Positions 26,801 to 36,835 of a DNA stretch of 64,000 bases are shown piece by piece (within the stretch, counting starts at the first letter, position 1; each line of letters begins with the position of its first letter). The stretch lies in NCBI RefSeq assembly GCF_963678635.1, contig NC_087064.1, positions 10,331,671 through 10,395,670 of the forward strand, in the 5' to 3' direction. The DNA is from Symsagittifera roscoffensis (Eukaryota > Xenacoelomorpha > Acoela > Convolutidae). Below the pieces are notes generated by a model. The model was not told the origin of the DNA, did not search any database, and saw nothing but the letters and a program-made list of their open reading frames with translations. The position numbers and the translations under genes are program-made.

Positions 26801-29626
26801 TACATAGATTTGTCCAATTAGGTCTACGTCACATGTTATCATCGTCTTGGTATAGATGTTAATCCCATCTATATTTAGCATCACCTCGTGTGGACCATAA
26901 GCTTCAGTATATCTGCTATCAACACGTACCGACTTGCTGCCCCCTCTCATGAGTAGTGCTCTCAGTGCTCTAGAAGTCGTTTGTGGGCTTATACCACTCA
27001 AATAGTCTGCATACACGTCAATGTGGATTATTGTCTGGTCGCTCGGCTCGCTCAAGTTTCTGGTTACCTCGTGGCTGCCCACTGTGATTATCGACATTAT
27101 TCTTGCCCCGATTTTCGATATGCCAAAAGGCTTACCTGTCACCATTTTTACAGTGTTACAATTCCCGGTCTTTGTTGAGCCTGGTACAGCCTCTGGTGTT
27201 GGGTTCGATCCGGTTAATGCTTCGTTAAAATTCTGTTTTTCGATCTCCAGCTTTAGTCGTTGCTCTATTTCTTTCGCAGCCAGATCCTGTTTCACTTTGG
27301 CAATTGCTTCCGTCGCCGCTTTCTCATAATTTATCTCTAGAGAATTCCCTGCCGCGGATTTTATCGCACCATTAACATGTGTTACAGCTTTCACTGTCTT
27401 CGTTGGCAATTCCGTGCTTGGTGTTCCTAAGTTCCTCGATTCAAACTCGTTTTGCCTGTTCCGCTGATTCTGCACCGCCGCTAATGCCAACTTATGTTTG
27501 GGGTGACTCTGGTCCTTGACCGCTTCCCAGAACAAGGGACAATCCATTCTGAAGTGCCCCTCCTGGTTACAGAAGAAGCATCTAGCGCCTATCTTGATGA
27601 TTAAGCCATTATAGTACTCGTGTTCCTCCATCTGGCTCATGTCCTCCTCATCCGGTGCGTATCCTAGGCTCTTCATGCCTTGTTTGTATGATGTGCAGTC
27701 AGCCACGTGGTGGTCCGCTGACCCGCAGTTCGCGCATGATCTGCGCTTGTCCATATCATCTCTAGGTTTGTACCATGATGACCTCTGGGGTTGGCTTCCC
27801 CCCTGTCTGTTCCTGTTTTCCGAATATGAGTATTTCTTGGGCTTCATCAGCATGTATTCCCTTGATTTCTGTCTCATTTCTTCTGGGGTTGGTGCGCTGT
27901 CTTTCGACAATGTGTAGTATGTAGCTAACATTGTCCTTAAGTCATCACTTTTTACCCCATCAATGAACTTCGAGGCAATGCTGAAGTTTCTTCTGTTTGT
28001 CGACTCCTCTGGGTCACTCCTTCTTCTCAAGCTCTCGAGATCATCTAGGAACCGATCTATTGACTCGTCGTCCCTCTGCCTTCTCTTTTCAAATCGCATC
28101 ATCGCTTGGTGACCCTTCATGCCTGACCCGAATCGATTCAGTAATATCTCGAAGATCTTGTCCGCGGTGTCGCGTTCTTCTTCCTTCTTTGCGACCACGC
28201 ATTTTAATGCCGTGCCTTCTAAGTTGCTGAGTATGGCCGTGCATGCTTGTCTTTCATCATTTAAGTTATCTTGCTCTAGGTGTAATCTCATCACTTCCAC
28301 CCAAGTGTCGATGCATCCATCGGAGTCGTCTTTGAATTCCTTTGGCTTCTTGAAAGTTTTTCTTGATTTTCCGTCCCTCCTATCGCTCGAGTCAGTGTTC
28401 CTCGTGGCGAAGGCCTCTAGAGTCCTGTTCATCATCTCCCAAGTGCTTGCCCATGTCATAGCATCCGGACCTGCGTTGCTGTTAGCTGTTGAGTCCCCCG
28501 GGCCAGTCGTTGTATTTGACGTTCCATTCTTCATGATTGTTTTAGCAGCTGTTGGTGCTATGCTCACCGTGTCCCGGGTTAAGGGCAACGGTGTCGATTG
28601 CCGTTTGCCCCTTTGTGGTTCCACAAAGTCAACTCTGGTGCCTTGCGTGCGATCCGCTGCCGGTCTTTCTTGTGAGGTAGAATTTCTCAAGATTGCATCC
28701 AACTTCGCCTGTATTGCACACGAACTTTCGGCATGATTCCTGTTCATTATATCCATTCTATTTTCCAGGCTACCTAATTGGCTGTTGACATCATCATATC
28801 GTTTTTTCAACTGTTGCATATCTTTTTTGATGTTCTTATCTCGTTCTTCATTGGTGGCATCTACCTTGTCCGACATCTGCTGGAGTCTCTCGTCTGTCGC
28901 CTTAGCCAGGTTAAAATAACTATCCAGATACTCGTGTTTGTTGTATTTCAACTCTTTCCTTATTAAGTCTCTATCTTCCTCACTGTACTTCAGTCTCTTG
29001 TCGTTCTGATTTAGTTTTGTCATCAGGTCTCCAAGCTCAAGGGTAGCTGTTTCATGATCAGCCGTTGTCTTGTTTCCAGCTGTCGCTTCCTTTCTGGCTT
29101 GTTCTTCCTTTGGGTCGGCTTCTGTCGCCTTCGTGCTCACTGTCCCAAATGTTCGTGCTCTTCCAGTCTGTGATTCCTCGGCCGTGTTGTCTTTCGATTT
29201 CATTCCGACCATCATCGCCAACTTTTCTGTAAAAGATGTCTTCTTTACTTGAGAGTCATCTTTCACCGTTTCTCGGGTATTGCCTGTTGTGTCTTCCAAC
29301 GCGTCTATCGGCGAAAACTCCACGGTTTTTGGATTTTGATCTTCCATATGGGGCATCGGTGTGGATTCCGTTGTCTTTTTCTCCACTTCATCTACGCTCT
29401 GGTCTGGTGTCTCTAGGTCGATTTCGATTATGGGCTCCACCTGTTTTTCCCTCGCATCTTCTCGCGTCTTGCTCTCGGTGCCACTTCTCGTGCTGACCAT
29501 GCTAACTGAAAAGTTATTTTTTGTTTTGCCTGGGCCCCTTGATGTCGTTCCACGCAGCGACGAGTTATATTTCGTATTTGATCCACTTGACCTTTTTTCA
29601 AGCACCGGTACCCTACTCCGTCTCAT
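23819..29626 (-). CDS. gag-pol: Gag-protease-RT-RNase H polyprotein, no integrase (copy 2)
   Basis: This is a 1935-codon open frame from the ATG at 29624-29626. Domains in order: charged N terminus, coiled coil ~195-300, Gag-like core ~424-560, two CX2CX4HX4C knuckles (631-644, 683-696), aspartic protease with D990-T-G-A and I-L-G-R at 1063-1066, Ty3/gypsy-type RT ~1330-1530 (motif A L-D-L with Asp1411, Y-V-D-D at 1476-1479), RNase H ~1618-1740 (D1624, E1671, D1696, D1739). The last ~195 residues are Lys/Glu-rich and lack both the HHCC zinc finger and the D-D-E core of an integrase. Gag and pol are fused in one frame. An element with RT and RNase H but no integrase resembles the pol layout of caulimovirid pararetroviruses, though the protein is much longer. 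Confidence 0.93.
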   Translation of the reverse strand: MRRSRVPVLEKRSSGSNTKYNSSLRGTTSRGPGKTKNNFSVSMVSTRSGTESKTREDAREKQVEPIIEIDLETPDQSVDEVEKKTTESTPMPHMEDQNPKTVEFSPIDALEDTTGNTRETVKDDSQVKKTSFTEKLAMMVGMKSKDNTAEESQTGRARTFGTVSTKATEADPKEEQARKEATAGNKTTADHETATLELGDLMTKLNQNDKRLKYSEEDRDLIRKELKYNKHEYLDSYFNLAKATDERLQQMSDKVDATNEERDKNIKKDMQQLKKRYDDVNSQLGSLENRMDIMNRNHAESSCAIQAKLDAILRNSTSQERPAADRTQGTRVDFVEPQRGKRQSTPLPLTRDTVSIAPTAAKTIMKNGTSNTTTGPGDSTANSNAGPDAMTWASTWEMMNRTLEAFATRNTDSSDRRDGKSRKTFKKPKEFKDDSDGCIDTWVEVMRLHLEQDNLNDERQACTAILSNLEGTALKCVVAKKEEERDTADKIFEILLNRFGSGMKGHQAMMRFEKRRQRDDESIDRFLDDLESLRRRSDPEESTNRRNFSIASKFIDGVKSDDLRTMLATYYTLSKDSAPTPEEMRQKSREYMLMKPKKYSYSENRNRQGGSQPQRSSWYKPRDDMDKRRSCANCGSADHHVADCTSYKQGMKSLGYAPDEEDMSQMEEHEYYNGLIIKIGARCFFCNQEGHFRMDCPLFWEAVKDQSHPKHKLALAAVQNQRNRQNEFESRNLGTPSTELPTKTVKAVTHVNGAIKSAAGNSLEINYEKAATEAIAKVKQDLAAKEIEQRLKLEIEKQNFNEALTGSNPTPEAVPGSTKTGNCNTVKMVTGKPFGISKIGARIMSIITVGSHEVTRNLSEPSDQTIIHIDVYADYLSGISPQTTSRALRALLMRGGSKSVRVDSRYTEAYGPHEVMLNIDGINIYTKTMITCDVDLIGQIYVGKEELNVRSIGHCAMLEEDAMHIGTEADVTGHVLDISGKKTQLRGLLDTGAVLSVIPIETWERMGFDKDDLIDSRIRLSAANKGALRVLGRTPIIALNLGERNLWMSFIVVENLDESDQFILGRDFIRNFDVTIDLNNAMFRIRNPDRRYAIKPVNLIMANENKAPVFLSRRVRLKANEAAIVSLRMKNYNELSDNKQVCIVPNPNSQSAAVLGRSFSITKSGLCVSVLLNTLDIPITIQRRRKLGLALPVKTRYETIENSKQNEVVDCPNHRDKICILRRLQKIKDSSGLIKSLKSETDDGLSSCSNFPERPTLDEMQNEKPVLPEIEHLRGKLKDEQLEAIKDVLERNEEVFSRHKADIGCCNFVEHEIELEENAVPHREGARRMTPHKSDACRKEIETLLEYDMIEPSKSPWACGVVMAKKKGDQLRFCCDFRYLNSVTVKDAYPIPRIDESLSKLGDAKFFTTLDLGSAFWQVPLRKQDRDKTGFACELGLFQWKRMPFGLCNATATFQRLMAHALIGVTKKYGNLVMCYVDDVVIATPTLEDHIERLDEVFACMKRSGLKCKPSKCEILKDSIKYLGMMVDKHGIRPDTDTVEAVLTWKSPKTEHQLMSFLGFANYYREFIKGYADKVYPMQQLMRHKGKKFTWNNAAEESFQRIKKELCEAPVLGMPTERGMYVLDTDASVVAISGILHQEQEWNGKTVLRPIAYGSKVLSDTEMKYGAPKAEMFAVVTFVEKYRAYLGSEPFKLRVDNRALSWLKTYSMDQSYTGRWIVRLDGYNMIIEHRTRDKHQNADSLSKKTEFYERQEQREADRPEIKDGFSFMDKETYNSLPLTRWLDKSGKPIEDHPELPKEPPEKTILKKSKGIPIEIILKSKIVRETLKAKGYDLNQVEAGTAQIDDDLMRLLEKLSDDKPVIQEKGQEKLEFTILRRKETVNDTDSSRGSVTDSKDVVRSLVDKIPEDILEQTKVRKKKVTFKEDTEHLGILESVR

Positions 29627-29939
29627 TATTTCTATTTACAATTGCTCTTATTTACAATATTATTTTATACACAATTCTATTCTAAGAATAAAAAATTTTG
29701 TGGAAACAAATTCTTAAAAGAAAATATACAACGTGATAAAAACCTTGTTCCAGTTCTCTAAAATTATCGAGTAATTTTCTTTATTCGTGGTACCAATTGT
29801 ACCGGGTTCCAATTAGTCTTGTTCTGTCTTAATCCTGTCTTAAAACAGCTTGTTGTAATTTTACTTCAATTTTTTATACTGTCCTAAGACTTTCAGTTAC
29901 CGTCCCTACTCTTCTTCGTACCGTCCCAGGCTTCCTTTT
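29627..29939 (-). other. AT-rich leader upstream of gag (copy 2)
   Basis: This is equivalent to 10306-10618 in copy 1. It has no gene and no convincing primer-binding site. Confidence 0.5.
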
Positions 29940-30656
29940 AGTGTCCCAAGGCTAGTGTCCCAAGACCACTGTCCCAAGGCTAGTGTCCCAAGGCTAGTTT
30001 CCCAAGACTACTGTCCCAAGGCTAGTGTCCCAAGACTACTGTCCCAAGGCTAGTGTCCCAAGGCTAGTGTCCCAAGACTACTGTCCCAAGGCTAGTGTCC
30101 CAAGACTACTGTCCCAAGGCTAGTGTCCCAAGACTACTGTCCCAAGGTTAGTGTCCCAAGGCTACTGTCCCAAGGCTAGTGTCCCAAGACTACTGTCCCA
30201 AGACTACTATCCCAAGGCTAGTGTCCCAAGACTAGTGTTCCAAGACTACTGTCCCAAGACTACTATCCCAAGGCTAGTGTCCCAAGACTACTGTCCCAAG
30301 ACCACTGTCCCAAGACCCTTGTCCCAAGACCCTGTCCCAAGACCCTTGTCCCAAGACCTTTGTCCCAAGACCACTGTCCCAAGACCCTTGTCCCAAGACC
30401 ACTGTCCCAAGACCACTGTCCCAAGACCCTGTCCCAAGACCACTGTCTCAAGACCACTGTCCCAAGACCCTATCCCAAGACCCTTGCCCCAGGACCACTG
30501 TCCCAAGACCACTGTCCCAAGACCCTGTCCCAAGACCACTGTCCCAAGACCCTGTCCCAAGACCACTGTCCCAAGACCACTGTCCCAAGACTGTATCAAG
30601 ACTGTTCTGGTCCAACACTGTCCCAGGACTTCTTTGGCGCTGTCCCAAGACTGTTG
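29940..30656 (-). repeat. G-rich 14-bp tandem array (copy 2)
   Basis: The array matches 10619-11335 unit for unit, with one visible base change (ACCCTT to ACCTTT near 30358). Such a long minisatellite normally changes unit number quickly, so identical length and unit order in both copies is strong evidence that the duplication is very recent. Confidence 0.9.
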
Positions 30657-31530
30657 ACAAGTGTCTGAGCGGTGGGACCTCTCTCTTCTTCGTTATGGGG
30701 ACTTCTTGATTCACTGTACCTTGTACCACCTCTCAAGCTCTAGTAAAATTTCCCCAAAAACCCTCTCTTAAAAGCCAAATGCTGACCCCCCTTTTTTCTT
30801 ATTTCTTTTTAGTTACCTCTATTTCAATGTTCCAAGCAACTTGAGACCAAAACCTGTGCGCAGGTATCTTGTGATCACCTGTTCGTATAAAAACTAAACA
30901 CAAATCCTCCCCAAAATGCAACAAAAAATCCGAGCCAGAAAAAGTAATAAAAACTGAAAAATGAGCCCACCTAAAATTCAAAGGTGACCAATGTCTACCT
31001 TTCGTCGAAAAAAAAAAAAAATGTCTGGTACCTAATTGCCACGCGTTTCCTTCCGCCCTGCTAGCGATCTTATGGGGTATCACAAAAACTGTCTATGTCC
31101 GTTCCCCCCTACCGATCCTACCAGGGTACCTACCTTAACCTAATTCCAATTTTGGATATCCGCTTCCTATGACCAACGCGTGTAAATGACTAATGTAACT
31201 AAATCAACGATGTCGACTAATTAGTTACTCTAATTTCCCCCTTTTTACAATTTACAACCGCCAACCTCTCACTTAACCAGCCCCCCTTCTAACCTCCCCC
31301 CTTTTTAGCCCCCCTTCTTAAGCCTAAAATTACCTTAAGCGCCGGGTGCTAAACCTCTCAAGAGAAAACCGTAGACCTGTCTCCAGGCCTGCTCAAGTAA
31401 AAACGTTCCTCAAAACCGGGGGATATCGCTTATCCAATTTTACACTTATTTCCTATAATGTAATATGAATTTTAACGATACCCTTTCTGCCCAACTTGAG
31501 AACTCGAGAACTGCCAAATCTTTCTTGGCT
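30657..31530 (-). other. Non-coding leader with C-tracts (copy 2)
   Basis: This is the counterpart of 11336-12207. The poly-A run near 31009-31020 is two bases longer than in copy 1. The C-tract cluster (sense-strand G runs) is at about 31281-31319. No gene is visible. Confidence 0.5.
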
Positions 31531-31725
31531 ACTTTCCCACTCGACTGGTCACCTCTTCCAGTCCAGTCTCCTATTGGTTCAGCTCAAGTGCTCCTGAACC
31601 ACTTTCCCACTCGGCTGGTCACCTCTTCCAGTCAAGTCTCCTATTGGTTCAGCTCAAGTGCTCCTGAACCACTTTCCCACTCGGCTGGTCACCTCTTCCA
31701 GTCAAGTCTCCTTGTTGGTTCAGCT
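31531..31725. repeat. Three 70-bp direct repeats (copy 2)
   Basis: Units start at 31531, 31601 and 31671, identical in order to those of copy 1. Two of the three carry CCAAT on the sense strand. Together with the AT-rich block near 31450-31475 they form the candidate promoter of copy 2. Confidence 0.9.
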
Positions 31726-33890
31726 AAGTTCCAAGCTATCTGAAAACCCTTGACAACGCCCCACACTCGGGCTCTTTATTAAGGTTACTGGATTAAATTA
31801 CTAGGTTGATCGAAACGATCGAACTTGTAAAACAGTATGGGTATACTATTTAATTAATATAAAGGTTTGATCCAACTAATCTGGTGTCAAAGTCACTGTA
31901 TTTTTTCGTTTTATGGTTTTTGTTCCTTTTTTTAATTCTTTTTTTTGGTTTTTGTTTTGCTTTTTGTCTTTTTGCTCGCGTTTTTGTCCCCCTAGTTGCC
32001 CCCCTTTACTCGGTTAGCTAAGCCTCGTTTGGAGAGCGTACCAGGAAGTTTTCTCGAGTTTTCTTAAAGAGCTATCACGGTACTACCGGAAGGTTTGCAC
32101 GTTCCTGTCGAACCGCACCGCCGGTACTCTAGAATGGGCATTCAGCCCGAAGCTGTCTCAAGTGGGTTCGACTCCGTAGTCTTGATGTCGTAAACACCCA
32201 GGAGCGCCATAAAAACACTATGTAACATTCGTCTACTGCAGTCACATATGAGGCTTAAGAAAAATAGGCCCTATAACTTTTGGCTCAAGAGTCAGGGACA
32301 CTATCTCTTGTGTTTTTCTACCTCAAATCAGTCGGAGCCAATTCGGTTCGTTTGTGACATGAGACTACGACTCGTTACAGCTTAAAGGCTACTACTAAAA
32401 TATCCCCCCACTCTAGAATTAAGAACGTCCTCATACTTAGGTCTCTAGATACCCAAAATACATGAACGCCGTTAAAAACCGGGCTGGAACAATCCGTTAA
32501 GTTACTTTTTATTAGACAGTGGAACTTTGATCCATTTCAGATGGATCAACCTAAAACTCGCCTTACCTCGACATAACCATTATAAAACACACTCTAGAAA
32601 TTTAAATTAGTACTCACATTGTAGCACGCTCAAGAATCAGGAAGTAAATAAGTCGGTGTGCAACTCAAGAATCAATAAAGTAACTAAAATGAGTTTAATG
32701 TTTGTCAGTTTTAATAACAAGAACAAGTTTGTACTCTAGAATGTCAGTTCTCGTGAACCATTGGGACACTCTAGCTGTCCACCTTTCCACCGAAGGTTCA
32801 CTCTAGTCCAGTTTAGAATAATACTCCAATCACAACAATCCAGTTCGTGGGGATGCGCTCGTCTCTGTTCTAGATGGGACAGCTCTACTCTAGATTATTA
32901 TCGGTACTGAAATTGCGAATAGCAATTTCCCACTGATTTTTCTAGCAACTTTCCCGCGATTGTCACTCGATTGTTCTGACTTCTCTTTTCTGATTTTCAG
33001 TTATCGCGAGAAAATCGTGCATGACAGGTTCCATTCGAAATTTTGAAAAATTAAATTTCACTCCAAAATTAAGTGTTTTTTGCTTCTCTCAAGGCCAAAC
33101 TTCCAAATATGACCGACTGGCACACAAGGAGAGTTGAGTGATATATCAATAACAGGGTGGTGACATTGAAAACACCACAGTCAAATTTGTTTTCAAATGA
33201 CTTTTTAAATTGGTATGGCCCTATCCAACCTGTGCACGGACTGTCGCATGACGGAAGCGCCCATTTTATTTGCCTTTTTTAAAGGAATGATTACAGAAAT
33301 TAAGAAAAACAATGCGCTTGCTGCATTATATAGCAACAATAATTGAGAACTTGCCTGAAAATTAAGCTTAACATAAAAAAATTAGGCTAAAATAACCTAG
33401 TAATGGTCTATGTTTCATCTAATTCAATTTTTGGAATATAATTTAGTACCTTGATTCCTTCATAGTTCTGAAAAACCATCGCCTTTGTAAAGGCAACAAA
33501 CGAAAAAAAAACTGAATGTCAAGTCATAAACATACCTTTTTTTCGCTGGATCAAAACGGAGTTTTCCTGAATAATTGTAGGCATAATTTGCTTTCAAATT
33601 AGCAAGGAAATTTTAATTCAGTAAATACTGTAGTGTAAAACAGTTGCTGAAATGTGATCAAATTTGCTTCAAACGCGTTAGTCTAAGATTTTACAGCTTC
33701 TTCAACAATTTGAAGTTTGAGCAAAAAAGTAGCAAAAATCTTGATGATGCGTTTTCAATGTCGCCCAGTATATGAAAGCTGTTACAGTCGTGGTTCGAAC
33801 GACATTAAATAATTTAAAAAATCCCAGTGTCAATAAAAACCGGACTGAAATTTTTTTTTAAAATCTTAATTCGAGCGAATAAAGCGTAGC
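31726..33890 (-). other. Distal 5' non-coding region (copy 2)
   Basis: This is the counterpart of 12403-14567. It has the same seven ACTCTAG motifs (shifted by 19323) and the same hairpins at 32527-32549 and 32909-32929. The boundary with host DNA is at 33890/33891, where identity with copy 1 stops. A short TAGCTTA string occurs on both sides of the boundary region (about 33887 and 33897). Confidence 0.6.
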
Positions 33891-34579
33891 TTAAGTAGCT
33901 TATTTAAATGGCTTAAAAGCTTACAAAAGCCTTTTTTAAAACGTAAAAACTCAGATTAATATTAGATTTTTGAGTAGAAAAATTCAAAAAACTGCAAAAA
34001 AAAGTTTGAACGCGGTTTTTCAATATGCATGGTTTGCAATGACTGTCAAATATGCCTAAATTTTATTTTTTTCCTTCAGCTCCTTTTCTCACACCACGCC
34101 GAAAACGACACTATTTTGAAAGAATTTTTTGTTGTTGTCTTTTTTAAGAGTATGGTCGGAAAATTCTGTGCTACTTGCACAATAATTGGCTATCCTTGCC
34201 TATACTTTATTTTGTTTATGTTCATCATTTGACATTAACCGAAATATTACACCATGACTTACACTTGTACACTTTTCAATTGGCAAATCTAACTGCTTGC
34301 TTTCGTATTAAAAGTTGCGATGTTTTCATTGGTTAGTGATTTAAAACCTTGGATGAATGATCTATATAACTTTTATATGATCTCTGGTCATTTTTTTTGC
34401 ATTTAATTTTTCCATTTTAAAACCTGGAAACGTTATTTGAATTAACAATACTAACGCTCAAAATCTATACTATATTTAAATGCGTGTGACAGGTATCTTG
34501 CCATGTTTAAGCGTTTTTATGCAACTGTTAAGGGCATAACGTATCTATGCGTGGTTAAGCTGTATCGAATAGTGCAATG
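33891..34579. other. AT-rich host flank without a recognised gene
   Basis: This is about 690 bp of AT-rich DNA between the element and the satellite. Only short chance reading frames are present and I see nothing to annotate. Confidence 0.5.
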
Positions 34580-36040
34580 CTTAAGAATTTTTTTCGATTT
34601 TCCAGTTTGAATCTCGTGGTTTTTCCAACGAGTTAAAAGTAAGCAACACAATAGTGGTATGCTCTCAGAGGTCCCCCAGGTTTGCGAATTGGGTGTCCAA
34701 TTATGAATGCCCAAATCCTTTGTGTACGAGATACGACTATTTTTGTGATTTCTTCAAATTTTCAGAAAAATCAATTTACTGAATAATTTTAAAACTTGAA
34801 ATTACCAACCTTGTAGATCGGTGCTGTCAGAGTACTCTCAAGGATTGCGATTCTTGCCTCCAAATATGATTGCTCAAATTCTTGAAATTTTCGAGATATG
34901 ACGTGTTTTATGATTTCTTTTTAATTTTTCAGAAAGGTTAGATTTCAAAAATTCAAAAGATTTGAAATTCTTATGTTTGTAGTTGGGTACTGTGAGGGTA
35001 CTCTCAGAAGGTTCAAGATCCAAATCTTGCGCCCAAATGCGACTGCTAAATTGCCATTAGTTTTCGATATTGACGTTTATTGCGGTTTTTCAAAAAAAAT
35101 AACAGAAAATTTAAATATATATATTTTTTGCTAATTATGAAAAGCCCAACACTCTATTTGGAGGCTGCCAGAACCCTATCGGGGGTTCCGAATCTCATTT
35201 CTAATTATGACTCTTCAAATCTTTGTAGTTTAGGAGATATGACATTTTTTGTGATTTAAAAAAAATCTGAATTCAATTTTTTTCTTCAATTTTTGAAATT
35301 CCTAGCCCTTCAGTTGGAAGCTGTCAGAGAACTCGGGGTTTTCGAATCTGGCCTTCAAATTTGATTAATTATTTTTTCTTAGTGTTCGAGATATGACGTT
35401 TTTTGTGATTTTAAAAAAAAATTTCAGAAACCTTTAATCTAATTTTTTTCTTCAAATTTTGAAATTCCCAACCCATAAGTTGGAAGCTGTCAGAGAACTC
35501 TCGGCCGGGAGTTGCAAATTTTGCCTCAAAATTTGCCTGATCATTTTTTTTAGTTTTCGTGTTAAAAAAACTTTCAGCGAAGTTAAATTTCTTTTCAATT
35601 TTGAATCGAAAATGAAGCCACCTTCCTTGTAAAGGGGAGCTGTCAGAGTATTTTTTGTGTTTGCGAATCTTGCCTTCAAGTTTGACTGCTCAATTTTTTG
35701 TAGTTTTCGAGATAAGACATTTTTTTTTCGATTTTGTCAAAAAACTTTCAGAAAACTTATATTTAATATATATATATTTTTTTGAAATTTCCAACCCCTT
35801 AGTTAGGGGCAGTCATATCACTCGAGGGGGTTGCGAATCTCACCTCTACATATGACTGCTCAAGTCTTTGTTATTTTCGAGACGTGAGGTTTTTATGGTT
35901 TTTCAATTTATTTTTTCAAAATTTGAAGTTCCTAACTCTCTAGTTGGTTACTGTGAAAGTACTCTCTGGAGTTACAAATTTTGCATCCAAATGTGACTGC
36001 TTGAATGCTTTTAATTTCCAGGATATGGCGTTTGTATGTC
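34580..36040. repeat. Degenerate ~160-bp tandem satellite
   Basis: At least nine diverged units are marked by a GCTGTCAGAG-ACTCTC type landmark near 34657, 34826, 34989, 35165, 35323, 35487, 35639, 35808 and 35950, spaced 142-176 bp. Each unit also has a 'TTGCGAATCTTGCCT' type segment, a 'CGAGATATGACG' segment and a T-rich block ending in TTTCAGAAA. The unit size is close to a nucleosome repeat. It begins within 700 bp of the mega-element. Confidence 0.75.
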
Positions 36041-36503
36041 ATTTTAACACTTGCGACTTGTTGCGACTTAAAGCAACAATATTTGCTGCATCGAATTGGC
36101 AATACAGCTTAATATTGTTGCAGCTTAATATTGTTGCTGCATCGAATTGGCAAAACAGTTTATTAATTACATACATGTGCTTTGACATCCGAATAGTTAT
36201 AAGTTTACACAGTTGATGCGTTTTTAATTCAGCAAATGAAACGAAAAAAGCTATTTGTTTCAAAAATTTGATTTCAGAAGGTTTCTAACTCAATATATCT
36301 CGCAATTTTTTGAAATGCATAATTGATACATAATGTGGCTTTATACTTTACGATTTGTTAGATGCAAAGTTAGTGTGGATGCCTTCAGTTTGTTATATTC
36401 CAAATTGTGTCTATTTGTCTTTGGTACCACTTTTGCTGAATGACATTGGCAATTTATTACCATATGGGCTGCTTTATTCGTGACTAGTGTTTGTCGGTTA
36501 AGC
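36041..36503. other. Host intergenic DNA with a short local duplication
   Basis: This stretch contains a local direct duplication at about 36083-36150 (TGCTGCATCGAATTGGCAA twice, and GCTTAATATTGTTGC twice). No gene was seen. Confidence 0.5.
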
Positions 36504-36560
36504 TTGCGTGGCTGAGTGGATAGTGCATGAGACTCAAAATCTCTTGATTGCAGTAGGTCG
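36504..36560 (+). other. tRNA-like sequence, degenerate (SINE head or tRNA relic)
   Basis: The run TGGCTGAGTGG fits a tRNA A box, and TGAGACTCAAAATCTCT can fold as an anticodon arm with a CAA (Leu-type) anticodon. A B box (GGTTCGAATCC) is not present. This is therefore a decayed tRNA relic or part of a tRNA-derived SINE, not a working tRNA gene. Confidence 0.35.
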
Positions 36561-36835
36561 CTAGTTTTTTTTAAACCTGATGATGCACAAATGTGCGAAA
36601 ACGTTCGTAATTTACATTTTTAATTCCTATCAAAAGAATAGATTTATCTATCTCAATTTTGCACATGTTCTCAAAGTTCAATGCTGGTGATGAGTAGTAA
36701 TTCGGAAATGTTTCAATAAACATTGATCTACTACAGTTTTTAAGTTTTTACCTCAATATAAGCCCGCATTTCTATGTTATTTTTTTGGCCCGACTTTTGA
36801 AATTGGGAACGCAATCTGTATCCGGCTGTGCTTTA

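Larger units (their letters stand above)
14568..33890 (-). mobile_element. Integrase-less gypsy-type mega-element, copy 2 (complete)
   Basis: This is a full 19,323-bp unit coding on the minus strand. Its 5' end is at 33890, next to AT-rich host DNA. Its 3' end at 14568 abuts the 5' end of copy 1. Gene order in the sense direction is gag-PR-RT-RH, ORF2 coiled coil, ORF3/3b SGNH hydrolase, ORF4 with an SGNH-like domain, ORF5 and ORF6. All reading frames look intact. Neither end shows an obvious TG...CA LTR, terminal inverted repeat, poly-A tail or clear target-site duplication. The outer ~1 kb at the 5' end is AT-rich and carries a small hairpin motif also found in the host half, so the duplicated unit may include some host flank. 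Established analogies are giant multi-ORF retroelements and endogenous pararetroviruses. Assignment to either is inference. Confidence 0.85.
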
